A stretch of 64,000 nucleotides of DNA. It comes from Vibrio europaeus. Its GTDB lineage: Bacteria; Pseudomonadota; Gammaproteobacteria; Enterobacterales; Vibrionaceae. The stretch lies in contig NZ_LUAX01000001.1 of NCBI RefSeq assembly GCF_001695575.1, positions 1,550,001 to 1,614,000 of the forward strand. The letters are read 5' to 3'. Numbering within the stretch: position 1 is the stretch's first letter; each line of letters begins with the position of its first letter. Of this stretch, positions 34,004-43,105 are shown piece by piece. The notes beneath the pieces are model-generated. The model saw only the letters and a list, made by a program, of their open reading frames with translations, searched no databases and was not told where the DNA came from. The position numbers were made by a program, and so were the translations under genes.

Positions 34004-35320
34004 ATGACGTTTAAAATCAGCGATTTATGGCATGAACGCCACGATGATGAACATAAAATCCGTCGTGATGACCACCGCAGTCCATATCAAAGGGATCGGG
34101 CGCGCATCCTTCACTCTGCCGCTTTTCGCCGCTTACAGGCAAAAACCCAAGTACATGGTAACAGCTTCGACGATTTTCACCGGACTCGCTTAACTCACTC
34201 ATTAGAGGCCGCTCAATTGGGCACAGGTATAGTCGCCCAGTTGAAAAAGAAACAACCTGAGTTTAGAGATTTATTACCCAGTGACAGCCTGATCGATTCG
34301 TTATGTCTTGCTCATGACATTGGTCACCCACCCTATGGTCACGGCGGCGAAGTCGCACTCAATTATATGATGCGGGATCATGGAGGCTTTGAAGGCAATG
34401 CCCAAACTTTTCGCATCGTGACCAAGCTGGAACCTTACACCGAACAATTTGGTATGAATCTGGCGCGCCGTACTTTACTAGGGTTGATCAAATACCCTGC
34501 GATGATTAGCCAGACTCGCGCCGTAAAGGTTCCAGACAGTGTTTCCCACCAGCGTAAGCTAAGAGCAAAAGATTGGTCGCCGGCAAAAGGGCTGTATGAC
34601 TGCGATAAAACCTTGTTTGATTGGGTTGTCGAGCCTTTGAGTGAACAAGATAAGTTACTGTTCAGCCAGATGCGTGAAGAGAAAATCAGTGACACCCAAC
34701 ATAGCAAAACTCGCTATAAATCGATTGATTGTTCTATCATGGAACTCGCGGACGATATCGCTTACGGAGTGCATGATCTTGAAGATGCGATTGTATTAGG
34801 TATGGTTAATCGCCACCAGTGGATTGAAGGCGCTTCTAGCCACTTGTCAGAATGTGGTGACCCTTGGTTTGAAAAACACATCGCATCGATCACCGAAATG
34901 CTTTTTGCCGGAACTCATTACCAGCGCAAAGATGCGATTGGCGGCATGGTTAACGCGCTACTGACCAGTATTTCTATTAAGCCGATTGATGCCCCGTTCC
35001 AAAGCGAATTGTTGGCTTTCAATGCCGTATTGGAACCCTCGATGGCAAAAGCACTCGATGTATTGAAGAAGTTTGTCAGTGACTATGTAATACAAGTGCC
35101 TCACGTACAGGTGGTGGAATACAAGGGCCAGCAGATCATTATGGATGTTTTCGAAGCGCTCAGCGCCGACCCAGAGCGATTATTACCGATCAATGTACGC
35201 CAGAAATGGTTAGACAAAGAGAGTGAAAGCGCAGGCTTTCGAGTCATTGCTGATTACATATCTTCGATGACGGATGGGCATGCCCAAAGGCTCCACCAGC
35301 AACTGTTCTCCTCTCACTAA
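34004..35320 (+). CDS. dGTP triphosphohydrolase-like HD protein
   Basis: The protein has 438 residues from ATG 34004 with GGGGAG upstream; the frame runs back to 33950. The HD-domain motif set is intact: RLTHSLEAAQLGTGI, CLAHDIGHPPYGHGGEVALNYMM, and MELADDIAYGVHDLEDA for the second Asp. It belongs to the dNTP triphosphohydrolase type 2/3 group and hydrolyses dNTPs to nucleosides plus tripolyphosphate. In other bacteria such enzymes limit dNTP pools, including during phage infection. The position behind the emrB gene may be incidental. Confidence 0.9.
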   Translation: MTFKISDLWHERHDDEHKIRRDDHRSPYQRDRARILHSAAFRRLQAKTQVHGNSFDDFHRTRLTHSLEAAQLGTGIVAQLKKKQPEFRDLLPSDSLIDSLCLAHDIGHPPYGHGGEVALNYMMRDHGGFEGNAQTFRIVTKLEPYTEQFGMNLARRTLLGLIKYPAMISQTRAVKVPDSVSHQRKLRAKDWSPAKGLYDCDKTLFDWVVEPLSEQDKLLFSQMREEKISDTQHSKTRYKSIDCSIMELADDIAYGVHDLEDAIVLGMVNRHQWIEGASSHLSECGDPWFEKHIASITEMLFAGTHYQRKDAIGGMVNALLTSISIKPIDAPFQSELLAFNAVLEPSMAKALDVLKKFVSDYVIQVPHVQVVEYKGQQIIMDVFEALSADPERLLPINVRQKWLDKESESAGFRVIADYISSMTDGHAQRLHQQLFSSH

Positions 35321-35367
35321 ACATAGAAGGCAGCGTTATTGCTGCCCTCTTGATTCATACCAGCGAG

Positions 35368-36381
35368 TTAACTCACCGAACTAATAAATTCGCCCAGCTT
35401 TTCTCTTAGTTTTTGCTTATCTTCATCACTGATGAAACTGGCGGCTATCGCATTGCGAGTAAATTTCGCCAGCTCTTGATTAGTCATTGAATGCGCTTCG
35501 GCGACAGACAAGAAATTATCTGTCATATAACCACCAAAGTAAGCGGGATCATCAGAATTGATCGTCACGCAAATACCACGTCTTAGTAGTTCAACAATAT
35601 TGTGTTCATGCATCTCTTCAAACACCTTGAGCTTAGTATTGGAGAGTGGACATACCGTTAGTGGCATCTGGCTTTGCGCTAAAGCGTGCAATAAGTTTTC
35701 GTCGTCTGAGCATCTCACTCCATGATCAATACGGCTTACCTTCAATAGTTCTAAGCTGTCATAGATATTACTCACGGGGCCTTCTTCCCCTGCATGAGCC
35801 ACGGTTAAGAACCCTTCTTCTATTGCTTTAGCAAATACGCGGGCAAACTTCTCTGGCGGATGACCAAGCTCCGAAGAGTCCAAACCGATACCAACAATCT
35901 TGCTTTTATGCTCAAGGGCTTGGAATAAGGTATCAAAGGCACTTTCTTCATCTAAGTGTCGTAGGAAACACATGATGATCTGGCTAGTAATGCCGAGCTG
36001 CTCACGGCCATCTTCTAGAGCGCGGTGAATACCGCTGATCACGGTCTCAAACGCAATCCCTCTCTCAGTGTGAGTTTGCGGGTCAAAGAATATCTCAGTA
36101 TGGATGACACTATCTTGCTGACAACGTAACAAGTAAGCCCAAGTCAGATCATAAAAATCTTGCTCATGAATCAGGACATTCGCACCTTGGTAATAGATAT
36201 CTAAAAAAGATTGTAAATTAGTAAACTGATACGCGGCCTTCACTTCCTCTGGGGTAGTAAAAGGTAACGCGATATTGTTGCGTTGAGCGAGTTCAAACAT
36301 CATCTTTGGCTCAAGGGAGCCTTCTATATGCAAATGCAGCTCAACTTTTGGAAGTTGTTGGATAAATTGGGTTTGGTTCAT
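35368..36381 (-). CDS. add: Adenosine deaminase
   Basis: The protein has 337 residues from ATG 36381, which has GGAGAG upstream; the frame opens 36 bases earlier. The metal-binding motif [11 protein letters not shown], the VAHAGEEG segment and the [12 protein letters not shown] tail with the conserved Asp pair are present. It deaminates adenosine or deoxyadenosine to inosine forms in purine salvage. It stands alone, with an ERIC-like repeat directly upstream in its leader region. Confidence 0.95.
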   Translation of the reverse strand: MNQTQFIQQLPKVELHLHIEGSLEPKMMFELAQRNNIALPFTTPEEVKAAYQFTNLQSFLDIYYQGANVLIHEQDFYDLTWAYLLRCQQDSVIHTEIFFDPQTHTERGIAFETVISGIHRALEDGREQLGITSQIIMCFLRHLDEESAFDTLFQALEHKSKIVGIGLDSSELGHPPEKFARVFAKAIEEGFLTVAHAGEEGPVSNIYDSLELLKVSRIDHGVRCSDDENLLHALAQSQMPLTVCPLSNTKLKVFEEMHEHNIVELLRRGICVTINSDDPAYFGGYMTDNFLSVAEAHSMTNQELAKFTRNAIAASFISDEDKQKLREKLGEFISSVS

Positions 36382-36411
36382 GCTTGTCTCTCCATTCATT
36401 TCGACCGAGAT

Positions 36412-36548
36412 ACCCAAAATAGTTGGAGTTGCAGTTAGGCGACCAATAAATTCAGCCCTATGAGCATAGAAGTTCTATGTGATTCGGGCGGCCGGCGTTC
36501 CGGTGAATTTATGCAGTCAACAACGCTGCAGCTTCAAATATGAAGGGC
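36412..36548. repeat. ERIC-like intergenic palindromic element
   Basis: A sequence of about 137 bp. Its left end ACCCAAAATAGTTGGAGTTG mirrors the right end CAGCTTCAAATATGAAGGGC. The middle forms GCCCTATGAGCATAG...CTATGTGATTCGGGC, closely related to the ERIC core. Such elements are scattered between Vibrio genes, are non-coding, and are usually transcribed as part of neighbouring leaders. This one begins 31 bp upstream of the add ATG, so it would lie in the add 5' region. Confidence 0.8.
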
Positions 36549-36802
36549 AAACAAGCACTTTTCTCTAATCAGTGAGCATACAAAGAGAAAAGCGCCATGC
36601 ACTTAACTCTTCGTAATCTGAAATTTGAGGTTTCAGGTAGAGACTCCCGCACCTTATCAGCGGGATTATACGAAGCATCGCTTAATAGTAACTAAACGAT
36701 TGCGCGGCATTGTACTTGGTTAAAGTACTCATTGACAACATCGCACTTGGATCAAGTTTAGTCGCTTTGCTGAATTTTTCCGCTTATTCCCAGTTTGCCT
36801 GT
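36549..36802. other. Gap between ERIC-like element and tapT
   Basis: About 250 bp without a credible gene. It has two short inverted repeats, CTGAAA/TTTCAG around 36620-36637 and CCCGC/GCGGG around 36648-36665. These could be terminator or regulatory hairpins, but neither is followed by a clear T run. Confidence 0.4.
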
Positions 36803-37414
36803 TCAATCCGCGCGATAGTTTTTTTCAAACACGCCCGGTGGCATTTGCTGAATTTGAAACTCGATCATTTGGTTGAAGGCATCGATTAAAGGTAGGAAAT
36901 CTGTCTCTGGTTCGAGTAGCGATAAAATGTGGTAGCCCGCTTCGACCGTAGAGAGACTATTATCGCTCGGAGCCTTGCGAATGCGGTAATTACCTTGCAG
37001 GTCATCAGGTAAGTGAATTAACGGCAGAGCGTGTAAATTGGTAGATAGCTGCCACATCTTATAGGCTTTTTTCCATGTGCCATCTAACAGAATTACCCTT
37101 ACCTTTTGCTCGGCAGATAACTTTGCGGCGACTTGTGTATGGCTCACCGAGTCTTCTCCCGGATAGAGCACAAAGTGATGATAGGACTCGTCGTTCAGCA
37201 ATTGGTTGAGCTTATCATGAGCAGAAAAGTCTTCCCCCTCAAAGCAATAGCTATTGGCGAGTGACAGCTTGAGTATTCGCGCCGTTCCCATTGGTCTGTT
37301 TATTTCACTGTCGTGTTGTAGGATGACCAACTCGACATTCGATGTTAGGCTTTGTATCCACTCACAGATGCAAGCTTTGAGTGACTTTCCACATTGAGAA
37401 CAGTATCGGGACAT
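36803..37414 (-). CDS. tapT: tRNA-uridine aminocarboxypropyltransferase (DTW domain)
   Basis: The protein has 203 residues. The N-terminal zinc-type Cys cluster (CSQCGKSLKACICEWI) is followed by the DTW signature ILLDGTWKKAYKMW and YRIRKAPSDNSLSTVEAG. It matches E. coli TapT (YfiP), which adds the acp3 group to U47 of several tRNAs using S-adenosylmethionine. It is divergent from the rhombosortase gene with almost no space between starts. Confidence 0.92.
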   Translation of the reverse strand: MSRYCSQCGKSLKACICEWIQSLTSNVELVILQHDSEINRPMGTARILKLSLANSYCFEGEDFSAHDKLNQLLNDESYHHFVLYPGEDSVSHTQVAAKLSAEQKVRVILLDGTWKKAYKMWQLSTNLHALPLIHLPDDLQGNYRIRKAPSDNSLSTVEAGYHILSLLEPETDFLPLIDAFNQMIEFQIQQMPPGVFEKNYRAD

Positions 37415-37417
37415 AGT

Positions 37418-37984
37418 GTGCGCTTATTATTTCTGTTAATTGCTATCAGCTTAGTTTGCCTAGGCCTTCAATTCGAACCTTTCGCTTCCCAAGTGAATTG
37501 GCAACGCTATTTTATTCTTGAAGGTCAGTGGTGGCGAATCCTAACAGGAAACTTCACGCATACCAACTTTGCCCATCTAGGGATGAATCTAGCCGGTCTT
37601 TGGGTGATCAGTTTTATCTTCAAGCCGTCACCCAAAGCCCTCCTTTTTAGCTTGATTACCGTTAGTCTTGCCGTCGGCGGACTGAACTTTCTTAGCAGCA
37701 TGAATGGGTATGTTGGTCTCTCTGGAGTACTTCATGGACTGTTTGCTTATTTTGCCCTTCAGGAAGCCTTAAACGGCAGAAAGAGCAGTTGGCTGTTGGT
37801 CGTTGGCGTACTTGCTAAAGTAGGCTGGGAGATGACAATGGGTGCGTCAGCTTCAACGAGTGAGATAATCAATGCGCGCGTGGCAGTGGAATCTCACCTA
37901 TTTGGTGCTCTATCTGGTCTTGTCTTGGCGATGACGGTTTTTCTGCTAACAAAAAAAGGCGTACTTTCTCCAACCAAGTCATAA
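37418..37984 (+). CDS. rrtA: Rhombosortase (GTG start)
   Basis: The protein has 188 residues from GTG 37418. A TTG at 37394 would overlap the divergent tapT start, and CGGGA stands upstream of the GTG. A rhomboid-family intramembrane serine protease with about six helices: WWRILTGNFTHTNFAHLGMNLAGLWVI, the catalytic GLSGVLHG, and ESHLFGALSGL with the catalytic His. Rhombosortases cleave proteins carrying C-terminal GlyGly-CTERM signals and help anchor or release type II secreted enzymes. The partner substrates are encoded elsewhere. Confidence 0.9.
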   Translation: MRLLFLLIAISLVCLGLQFEPFASQVNWQRYFILEGQWWRILTGNFTHTNFAHLGMNLAGLWVISFIFKPSPKALLFSLITVSLAVGGLNFLSSMNGYVGLSGVLHGLFAYFALQEALNGRKSSWLLVVGVLAKVGWEMTMGASASTSEIINARVAVESHLFGALSGLVLAMTVFLLTKKGVLSPTKS

Positions 37985-38004
37985 TTTGGTTGATGTTCAC
38001 CGCT

Positions 38005-38030
38005 AAAGGGCTCAGAATGGCGCCCTTTTT
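38005..38030 (+). terminator. Intrinsic terminator after rrtA
   Basis: AAAGGGC ... GCCCTTT stem followed by a T run. Confidence 0.8.
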
Positions 38031-38090
38031 CGTGGCGACACCTTTTGTTGATGTCTTGCCCGATCACACACCACTTACAGAGTACAATAT

Positions 38091-39521
38091 ATGGGTTTTA
38101 CCTCTTTAGGCCTTTCTGCCCCAATCCTCAAAGCTATTGAAGAACAAGGCTATGACAAACCGTCTCCAATTCAGGAGCAAGCAATTCCTGCCGTACTTGC
38201 AGGTAAAGATGTTATGGCAGCAGCGCAGACGGGTACAGGTAAAACCGCAGGCTTCACATTACCGATCCTTGAGCGTTTGGATAATGGTCAACGCGTGAAA
38301 GGCAATCATATTCGCGCCTTGGTATTGACCCCAACACGCGAGCTTGCCGCACAAGTTCAGGAAAACGTATTTAAATACAGTCGCCACCAAAAACTGACCT
38401 CTCAAGTTGTGTTTGGTGGGGTTAAAGTTAACCCACAAATGATGAAGCTGCGTAAAGGCTGTGATGTATTAGTGGCCACTCCGGGTCGCCTACTCGACCT
38501 CTACCAACAGAATGCGATTAAGTTCGACCAACTTGAAGTATTGGTACTTGATGAAGCCGACCGCATGTTGGATATGGGCTTTATTCGTGACATCCGTAAG
38601 ATTCTTGCTTTGTTGCCAGCTAAACGCCAGAACTTGTTGTTCTCAGCGACCTTCTCACCAGAAATCCGTGATCTCGCGAAAGGCTTGGTCAACGACCCAG
38701 TAGAAGTATCAGTTAGCAAAGAAAACTCAACAGCGGTAACCATCGAGCAAAGCATCTACCCTGCCGATAAGCGCCAGAAAGCCCCAATGCTAGTTAAGCT
38801 TATCAAAGATGGTAACTGGCAACAGACACTGGTTTTCTGTCGTACTAAGCATGGTGCGAACCGCTTAGCTTTCTTCCTTAATAAAGAAGGCATTACAGCA
38901 GCGCCAATTCACGGCAACAAAAGCCAAGGGGCACGTACTCGTGCATTGGCAGATTTTAAATCAGGCGATATTCGCGTGTTGGTTGCCACCGATATTGCTG
39001 CGCGTGGTATCGACATTCCTCAGCTTCCTCAAGTTGTAAACTTCGAACTGCCGCACGTATCAGAAGACTATGTACACCGCATAGGTCGTACTGGTCGTGC
39101 GGGTGAAGTGGGCAAAGCATACTCTTTAGTCGAAGCCGCTGAAGCAGGCGAGCTATTTGGTATTGAGCGCTTAATTCAGCAAGTTCTACCTCGACTAGAG
39201 TTAGAAGGCTTCAAACCCGTCAACGAGCTTCCTGAGTCAAAGTTAGACACTCGCCCAATTAAGCCAAAGAAACCTAAGAAGCCGAAAAAGCCAAAAGCCG
39301 AACATCAGGACGGTCAACGCTCTGGCGATAATGCTCGCGGTAATAAACCGGCAAGTAAAAACAAACGTCACTTTGGCCACAGTAAGCCAAAGGGCGAGAA
39401 AAAAAATGGCAACGGTCAAGGCGGAGAGGGTAAAGCGAAACCTCGTTCAGGTAACGCGAATAACAAGCCTCGCCGTCCTGCTAATCGTAAGCCAAACGGC
39501 TCACAGCCAAAAGCTCAGTAG
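38091..39521 (+). CDS. rhlE: ATP-dependent RNA helicase RhlE
   Basis: The protein has 476 residues. DEAD-box motifs in order: [16 protein letters not shown] (Q motif), AAQTGTGKT (I), PTRELA (Ia), ATPGRLLD (Ib), [12 protein letters not shown] (II), FSATF (III), [12 protein letters not shown] (V), [10 protein letters not shown] (VI). The RhlE-specific start is [19 protein letters not shown]. From about residue 395 the tail is a long Lys/Pro/Asn-rich disordered region ([12 protein letters not shown] and following), expected to bind RNA. It acts in RNA remodelling, ribosome assembly or decay. A strong bidirectional terminator follows. Confidence 0.95.
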   Translation: MGFTSLGLSAPILKAIEEQGYDKPSPIQEQAIPAVLAGKDVMAAAQTGTGKTAGFTLPILERLDNGQRVKGNHIRALVLTPTRELAAQVQENVFKYSRHQKLTSQVVFGGVKVNPQMMKLRKGCDVLVATPGRLLDLYQQNAIKFDQLEVLVLDEADRMLDMGFIRDIRKILALLPAKRQNLLFSATFSPEIRDLAKGLVNDPVEVSVSKENSTAVTIEQSIYPADKRQKAPMLVKLIKDGNWQQTLVFCRTKHGANRLAFFLNKEGITAAPIHGNKSQGARTRALADFKSGDIRVLVATDIAARGIDIPQLPQVVNFELPHVSEDYVHRIGRTGRAGEVGKAYSLVEAAEAGELFGIERLIQQVLPRLELEGFKPVNELPESKLDTRPIKPKKPKKPKKPKAEHQDGQRSGDNARGNKPASKNKRHFGHSKPKGEKKNGNGQGGEGKAKPRSGNANNKPRRPANRKPNGSQPKAQ

Positions 39522-39542
39522 CAAAGGCTTCGAGCAATATAG

Positions 39543-39573
39543 AAACCCCGCCAAAGTTGGCGGGGTTTATTTT
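39543..39573 (+). terminator. Strong intrinsic terminator after rhlE
   Basis: 10-bp perfect stem AAACCCCGCC / GGCGGGGTTT with a six-base loop, then ATTTTT. Confidence 0.9.
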
Positions 39574-39671
39574 TCCTTATACTGATTGGTATCAAATTAA
39601 GACACCCACAGCCACTTCTATCGAGTTGGAAAAAGCTAGCTCTAGTCATATTCGGGCTAGCTTACATTTAG

Positions 39672-40313
39672 TTAAAGCACGCGCTTCATTTGAGAGTAAT
39701 CTCCTTTGGTCCTTAAAATGACCATCACTGTGTTGTCAGTACGATTTCTAAAGAACCAACCATGATTACCGGTAAATGCTGCGATTAACTCACCTTGATC
39801 ATTGGGAACTCCACGCCCTTTTTCATAGCTTATTGAGTTACCTTTACCGTCACCATGCGTATCAAAGTTAACCGGGCCACCTTTAGCTGACCAATTAAAT
39901 TGAGCTACTTGACCTTTGCCCATAACCAGTTTGACCTCTGCTCCTTGTCCTGGTTTAAGCGACAGCAGGATCTTGTCTTTCCATACCACCTCAGCGGCAT
40001 CATTACTATCCGTGCTTAGCTTCGCGGAGTCGACAACATCTGGAGAAGGTTGTTGTTCCACGTTCTCCACTACCGTTATAGCTTCAGACCTCGCTTGATC
40101 TTCAGCGGCCTCTTTGGCTAATTGGGTCTTGATCTCCCCCATGTCGTTTAAACCTATCACTCGGCCTACTCCTGTAGGGTCAATCGCATATTCTGCAGGA
40201 AGAATTACAGTGATAAGAAGTAAAAAAGCGCTAACCAAAGCAAGAAATGTTGAACGTATTAGTTGCTTGGTTGTTGGTAGTTCTGCTCGATTTGGCATAT
40301 CTGAGTTGTACAT
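39672..40313 (-). CDS. Transmembrane anchor protein of the HupE cassette
   Basis: The protein has 213 residues; AAGGAGC precedes the ATG at 40313. One N-terminal helix (STFLALVSAFLLLITVILPAEYAI) is followed by a periplasmic part with a polar, acidic linker. A conserved-looking C-terminal domain follows: VMGKGQVAQFNWSAKGGPVNFDTHGDGKG and AFTGNHGWFFRNRTDNTVMVILRTKG. It starts 15 bases after the HupE-like gene stop, so it is the third gene of the Zur-box operon. Proteins of this kind are found next to HupE/UreJ-type genes, but their function is unknown. The His/Asp pairs could contact metal; this is inference. Confidence 0.8.
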   Translation of the reverse strand: MYNSDMPNRAELPTTKQLIRSTFLALVSAFLLLITVILPAEYAIDPTGVGRVIGLNDMGEIKTQLAKEAAEDQARSEAITVVENVEQQPSPDVVDSAKLSTDSNDAAEVVWKDKILLSLKPGQGAEVKLVMGKGQVAQFNWSAKGGPVNFDTHGDGKGNSISYEKGRGVPNDQGELIAAFTGNHGWFFRNRTDNTVMVILRTKGDYSQMKRVL

Positions 40314-40328
40314 AATGAGCTCCTTGTA

Positions 40329-41072
40329 TTATTGAGCGACGACATAGCCCGTTAATTGATACCCAATGAGCATGAAACCTAAGCTCATCATAACGACATT
40401 GACTGAGTAAGCTTGACGGACAAAGCTTGTATGCCTGCGCCAAAAGCCCATTACAATCAATATGGTGCCAAGCGCAATTAACTGCCCTATTTCTACACCT
40501 ATGTTGAACGCTAATAGATTAGGAACTAATCCATCAGACGAAATATCATATTCAATAATCTTCGAAGAGAGCCCGAATCCGTGGCAGAAACCAAAAATTA
40601 AGGTAGCAAGCTTAGTATTGGGCTGAACGCCGAACCAACGCTGATACGCACCTAAATTGTCTAAGGCCTTATAGACCACCGACAACCCGATAATGGCATC
40701 AATGATGTAGCTGTTAATTCCAATATTGAAGTACACGCCAATCAGCATGGTCGTCGAGTGACCAATAGCGAACAGGCTGACGTACAGCGCAATATGTTTC
40801 ATTCTATAAAGAAAGAAAATGACACCCAATAGGAACAGAATATGGTCATACCCCGTTACCATGTGTTTTGCTCCCAAGTACATGAAAGCAATAATATTAG
40901 TGCCTGTTATTTCTTGTATGTAACCTTTGTCACCTTGTGCTACGGCATGAGCTAAGGCATCTGAACTCAAAATAGTCAGCAAGGCTAAAACGAGATAAAG
41001 CGCCCCTTTACGAACTGACGTTACCCAATTTACAGGTATAGTATTCACTTCGTCTAAAACGAATAAATTCAT
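40329..41072 (-). CDS. HupE/UreJ-type membrane protein
   Basis: The protein has 247 residues. After an N-terminal hydrophobic signal-like segment it has about six helices and the motifs of the HupE_UreJ_2 family: GAKHMVTGYDHILFLLGVIFF, AIGHSTTMLIGV and FGFCHGFGLSS. The His and Asp residues inside the helices resemble metal-transport motifs of nickel/cobalt carriers. The preceding Zur-type operator suggests zinc-linked control, so it may carry zinc or another divalent metal. It is the middle gene of three on the minus strand. Confidence 0.85.
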   Translation of the reverse strand: MNLFVLDEVNTIPVNWVTSVRKGALYLVLALLTILSSDALAHAVAQGDKGYIQEITGTNIIAFMYLGAKHMVTGYDHILFLLGVIFFLYRMKHIALYVSLFAIGHSTTMLIGVYFNIGINSYIIDAIIGLSVVYKALDNLGAYQRWFGVQPNTKLATLIFGFCHGFGLSSKIIEYDISSDGLVPNLLAFNIGVEIGQLIALGTILIVMGFWRRHTSFVRQAYSVNVVMMSLGFMLIGYQLTGYVVAQ

Positions 41073-41124
41073 ATATAAACCATTGTTTGTTAATTGTTGA
41101 TGTGCCGCTTATCGCGGTGTTTTT

Positions 41125-41481
41125 TTAAACAACTAACAAGGCTCTAGGAGGGCGCTCTATTTTGAAGGGTTGGTAACTAGGTGTTCCATCCACTTGCAGG
41201 GTGTAAGGGTAATCCATCAAATCAGACAGAGATATGGTGCTATTGCCCTTGATTGAGGCACTATCATAACTGTGGTGGTGATTACTTTTATCATGCTGGA
41301 ACAAGTGCTCGCTATCGATTTCATGGTAGTGGCCATGTTCGTGAGAGTGAGCGCTTTGCAGTGACTCTACCGCTAATAAGCCGTGAGATCGAAATTCTCC
41401 AATTGCAGACGAGGTCATACATACTGCAACGATAAACAGCATCAGCAAGCTAACCGATTTTATTGTTACTTTAGAGACCAT
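41125..41481 (-). CDS. His-rich secreted protein, first gene of Zur-box operon
   Basis: The protein has 118 residues from ATG 41481; a GTG two codons earlier is possible. An N-terminal signal or anchor helix (SVSLLMLFIVAVCMTSSAIG) is followed by a His-rich segment, SHEHGHYHEIDSEH and KSNHHHSYD, with about a dozen His. The C-terminal ~35 residues (DYPYTLQVDGTPSYQPFKIERPPRALLVV) carry no known domain. His-rich periplasmic peptides often buffer zinc or nickel. It is followed after 52 bp by the HupE-like gene. Confidence 0.75.
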   Translation of the reverse strand: MVSKVTIKSVSLLMLFIVAVCMTSSAIGEFRSHGLLAVESLQSAHSHEHGHYHEIDSEHLFQHDKSNHHHSYDSASIKGNSTISLSDLMDYPYTLQVDGTPSYQPFKIERPPRALLVV

Positions 41482-41519
41482 AACCACACAATCAATTGGA
41501 GGACAGATTAAAAAACAAC

Positions 41520-41538
41520 ATTGTTATATTATAACAAT
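41520..41538. promoter_or_regulatory. Perfect Zur-type operator
   Basis: ATTGTTATATTATAACAAT is a 19-bp palindrome whose core TGTTATA-T-TATAACA equals the core of the enteric Zur box (TGTTATANTATAACA). It contains TATAAT on the minus strand, so Zur would block the promoter of the His-rich/HupE/anchor operon when zinc is sufficient. It lies 38 bp upstream of the first ATG. Confidence 0.8.
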
Positions 41539-41567
41539 AGAAACATTTCAACAGGCAGTACTTGTCA

Positions 41568-41918
41568 TCATGTAAGGTCTATTCCAAACTGTCTGACCAA
41601 AATAGCGATAAATGCAAAGCAAGCTATTGAGATAACGGCACAAATAGACAAAGAAATCCAAAATGGATAGCGCGTCAGCAGCCAAGGAAAGACCAGAAAC
41701 ATCGGTAATGTAGGCAGCACATACCAGAAGGTGTAGAACGCGTGATTAGCAAGCTTTTGTTGACCTTGCCCTTCTACATACATCCAAATCAGAGCCAATA
41801 TTGTTACGGTTGGAAGCGCAGCGATCAAAGCTCCAGCCTTATCGCTTCTTTTTGCGACCTCGGAAATAAGCACGACAACGCCAGCAGTGAGCGCGTATTT
41901 GGTTATAATCCACATCAT
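41568..41918 (-). CDS. DUF3147-family small membrane protein
   Basis: The protein has 116 residues with four hydrophobic helices: WIITKYALTAGVVVLISEVAKRSD, GALIAALPTVTILALIWMYVEG, FWYVLPTLPMFLVFPWLL and a final ISLSICAVISIACFAFIAIL. The K-(S)D-x-A-G-A-L-x-A-x-L-P motif is typical of DUF3147. No function is known. It lies between rcnA and the Zur-box operon on the same strand, ending 30 bp upstream of the operator, so it is probably a separate unit. Confidence 0.8.
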   Translation of the reverse strand: MMWIITKYALTAGVVVLISEVAKRSDKAGALIAALPTVTILALIWMYVEGQGQQKLANHAFYTFWYVLPTLPMFLVFPWLLTRYPFWISLSICAVISIACFAFIAILVRQFGIDLT

Positions 41919-41970
41919 AAAGTTGCTACCTACAATTAGCCTTAAGACAAACTCGTCGCTACCTGTGAGC

Positions 41971-43047
41971 TTAGTTCATGAGCGAGGTGTAGCCATGCAT
42001 CCCCATATACAAACCGACCGCACTGATCAAAACACCTGATAGATAAGGAGCTCGACGAGCAATATCATTCAAACCACTCCATTTCGATGTCGCTTTGTGT
42101 ACGCCGATCGCCGCAACGACTCCGACTGCAACTAAAGTCAGTGCTAAACCAATACTGAATGACACAACTAAGGTCGCGCCTAATGTCATTGCCTTTAGTT
42201 GCAAACAGATCAAGAGAACGGTGACCGCTGCTGGGCATGGAATTAATCCACCCGTTAGACCAAACAGAAGTATTTGTCCGTTAGTCACCTCTCTATCAGC
42301 AAAACGTTTTTGAATATCCATTGCATGAGCGCGTTCATGGGCATCTTGGTACTCTTTCTCTTCACTGTTCAAATCCGAATTTGAGTGAAAGTACACATCA
42401 AAATCATGGGTGTGACCGTGATGTCCAATCATTAGCTTGACCTTCACATCATCCCGCTGCGTCAGAGATGAGGTCGATTCCAGGTAGCCATCACGCTCAA
42501 TAAATTCATAGTTATCAATATCTTGTTCACCCATACCCAATAGCGCTAATTTTACGCTCTCAGCCTTTAACGGCTTACTGTTTAGCGTTTTCAACTGGAA
42601 TCTCTGGTTAAACCCTTCTCCCACAAGCGATAGCGCCACATGACCATGTCCAGTATCAACCACCTGAGTTTTCCAATCCTGTGAGTGATGGTGAGCGCTA
42701 TGCCATACGCGCTCTTCACTCCATGTTCTCCAGAACATCCATAGCCCTGTTGCAACGATGATGACACCTGAAATGAGCTGCATCCAAGGCTCGGCAGCTT
42801 CAGCGGTAAATTTCTGGCTGATGTACATACCACCAACAGCGATTAGCCACACGACAGCGGTATGAGAAAGTGTTGCCGCTAGCCCAAGCATCACTGCCTG
42901 TTTGACAGTACCTTTCACCGCCACGATAAATGCTGCCATCATGGTTTTCGAGTGGCCGGGCTCTAAGCCATGTAAAGCACCAAGTAAGATTGCACTTGGG
43001 ATAAAAAACCAGCCGTTACCTTGTTGTAAAAGTGCTACAAAATCCAT
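41971..43047 (-). CDS. rcnA: Nickel/cobalt efflux protein
   Basis: The protein has 358 residues. Six-helix NicO-family protein: SAILLGALHGLEPGHSKTMMAAFIVAVKG with HxxxPGH, GLAATLSHTAVVWLIA, GGLIPCPAAVTVLLICLQ. It has an enlarged His-rich central loop (VWHSAHHHSQDW, MIGHHGHTHDFDVYFH) of about 130 residues, longer than in the 274-residue E. coli RcnA. It exports nickel and cobalt across the inner membrane. It is divergent from rcnR, with two RcnR operators in between. Confidence 0.93.
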   Translation of the reverse strand: MDFVALLQQGNGWFFIPSAILLGALHGLEPGHSKTMMAAFIVAVKGTVKQAVMLGLAATLSHTAVVWLIAVGGMYISQKFTAEAAEPWMQLISGVIIVATGLWMFWRTWSEERVWHSAHHHSQDWKTQVVDTGHGHVALSLVGEGFNQRFQLKTLNSKPLKAESVKLALLGMGEQDIDNYEFIERDGYLESTSSLTQRDDVKVKLMIGHHGHTHDFDVYFHSNSDLNSEEKEYQDAHERAHAMDIQKRFADREVTNGQILLFGLTGGLIPCPAAVTVLLICLQLKAMTLGATLVVSFSIGLALTLVAVGVVAAIGVHKATSKWSGLNDIARRAPYLSGVLISAVGLYMGMHGYTSLMN

Positions 43048-43085
43048 TGCTGTTCTCTATTGTTGTTTTAATCTGGTCGAAATCA

Positions 43086-43100
43086 TACTCCCCCCCAGTA
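43086..43100. promoter_or_regulatory. RcnR operator 1
   Basis: TACT-CCCCCCC-AGTA fits the RcnR site TACT-N-C6-AGTA (reverse of TACT-G6-N-AGTA). It is the copy nearer rcnA, 39 bp from its ATG. Confidence 0.85.
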
Positions 43101-43105
43101 CAAAA

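Noticed and set aside
36597..36695. 32-codon frame beginning MHLTLRNLKFEV
   Set aside because: Weak ribosome site, no membrane helix or motif, and overlaps small inverted repeats; likely chance.
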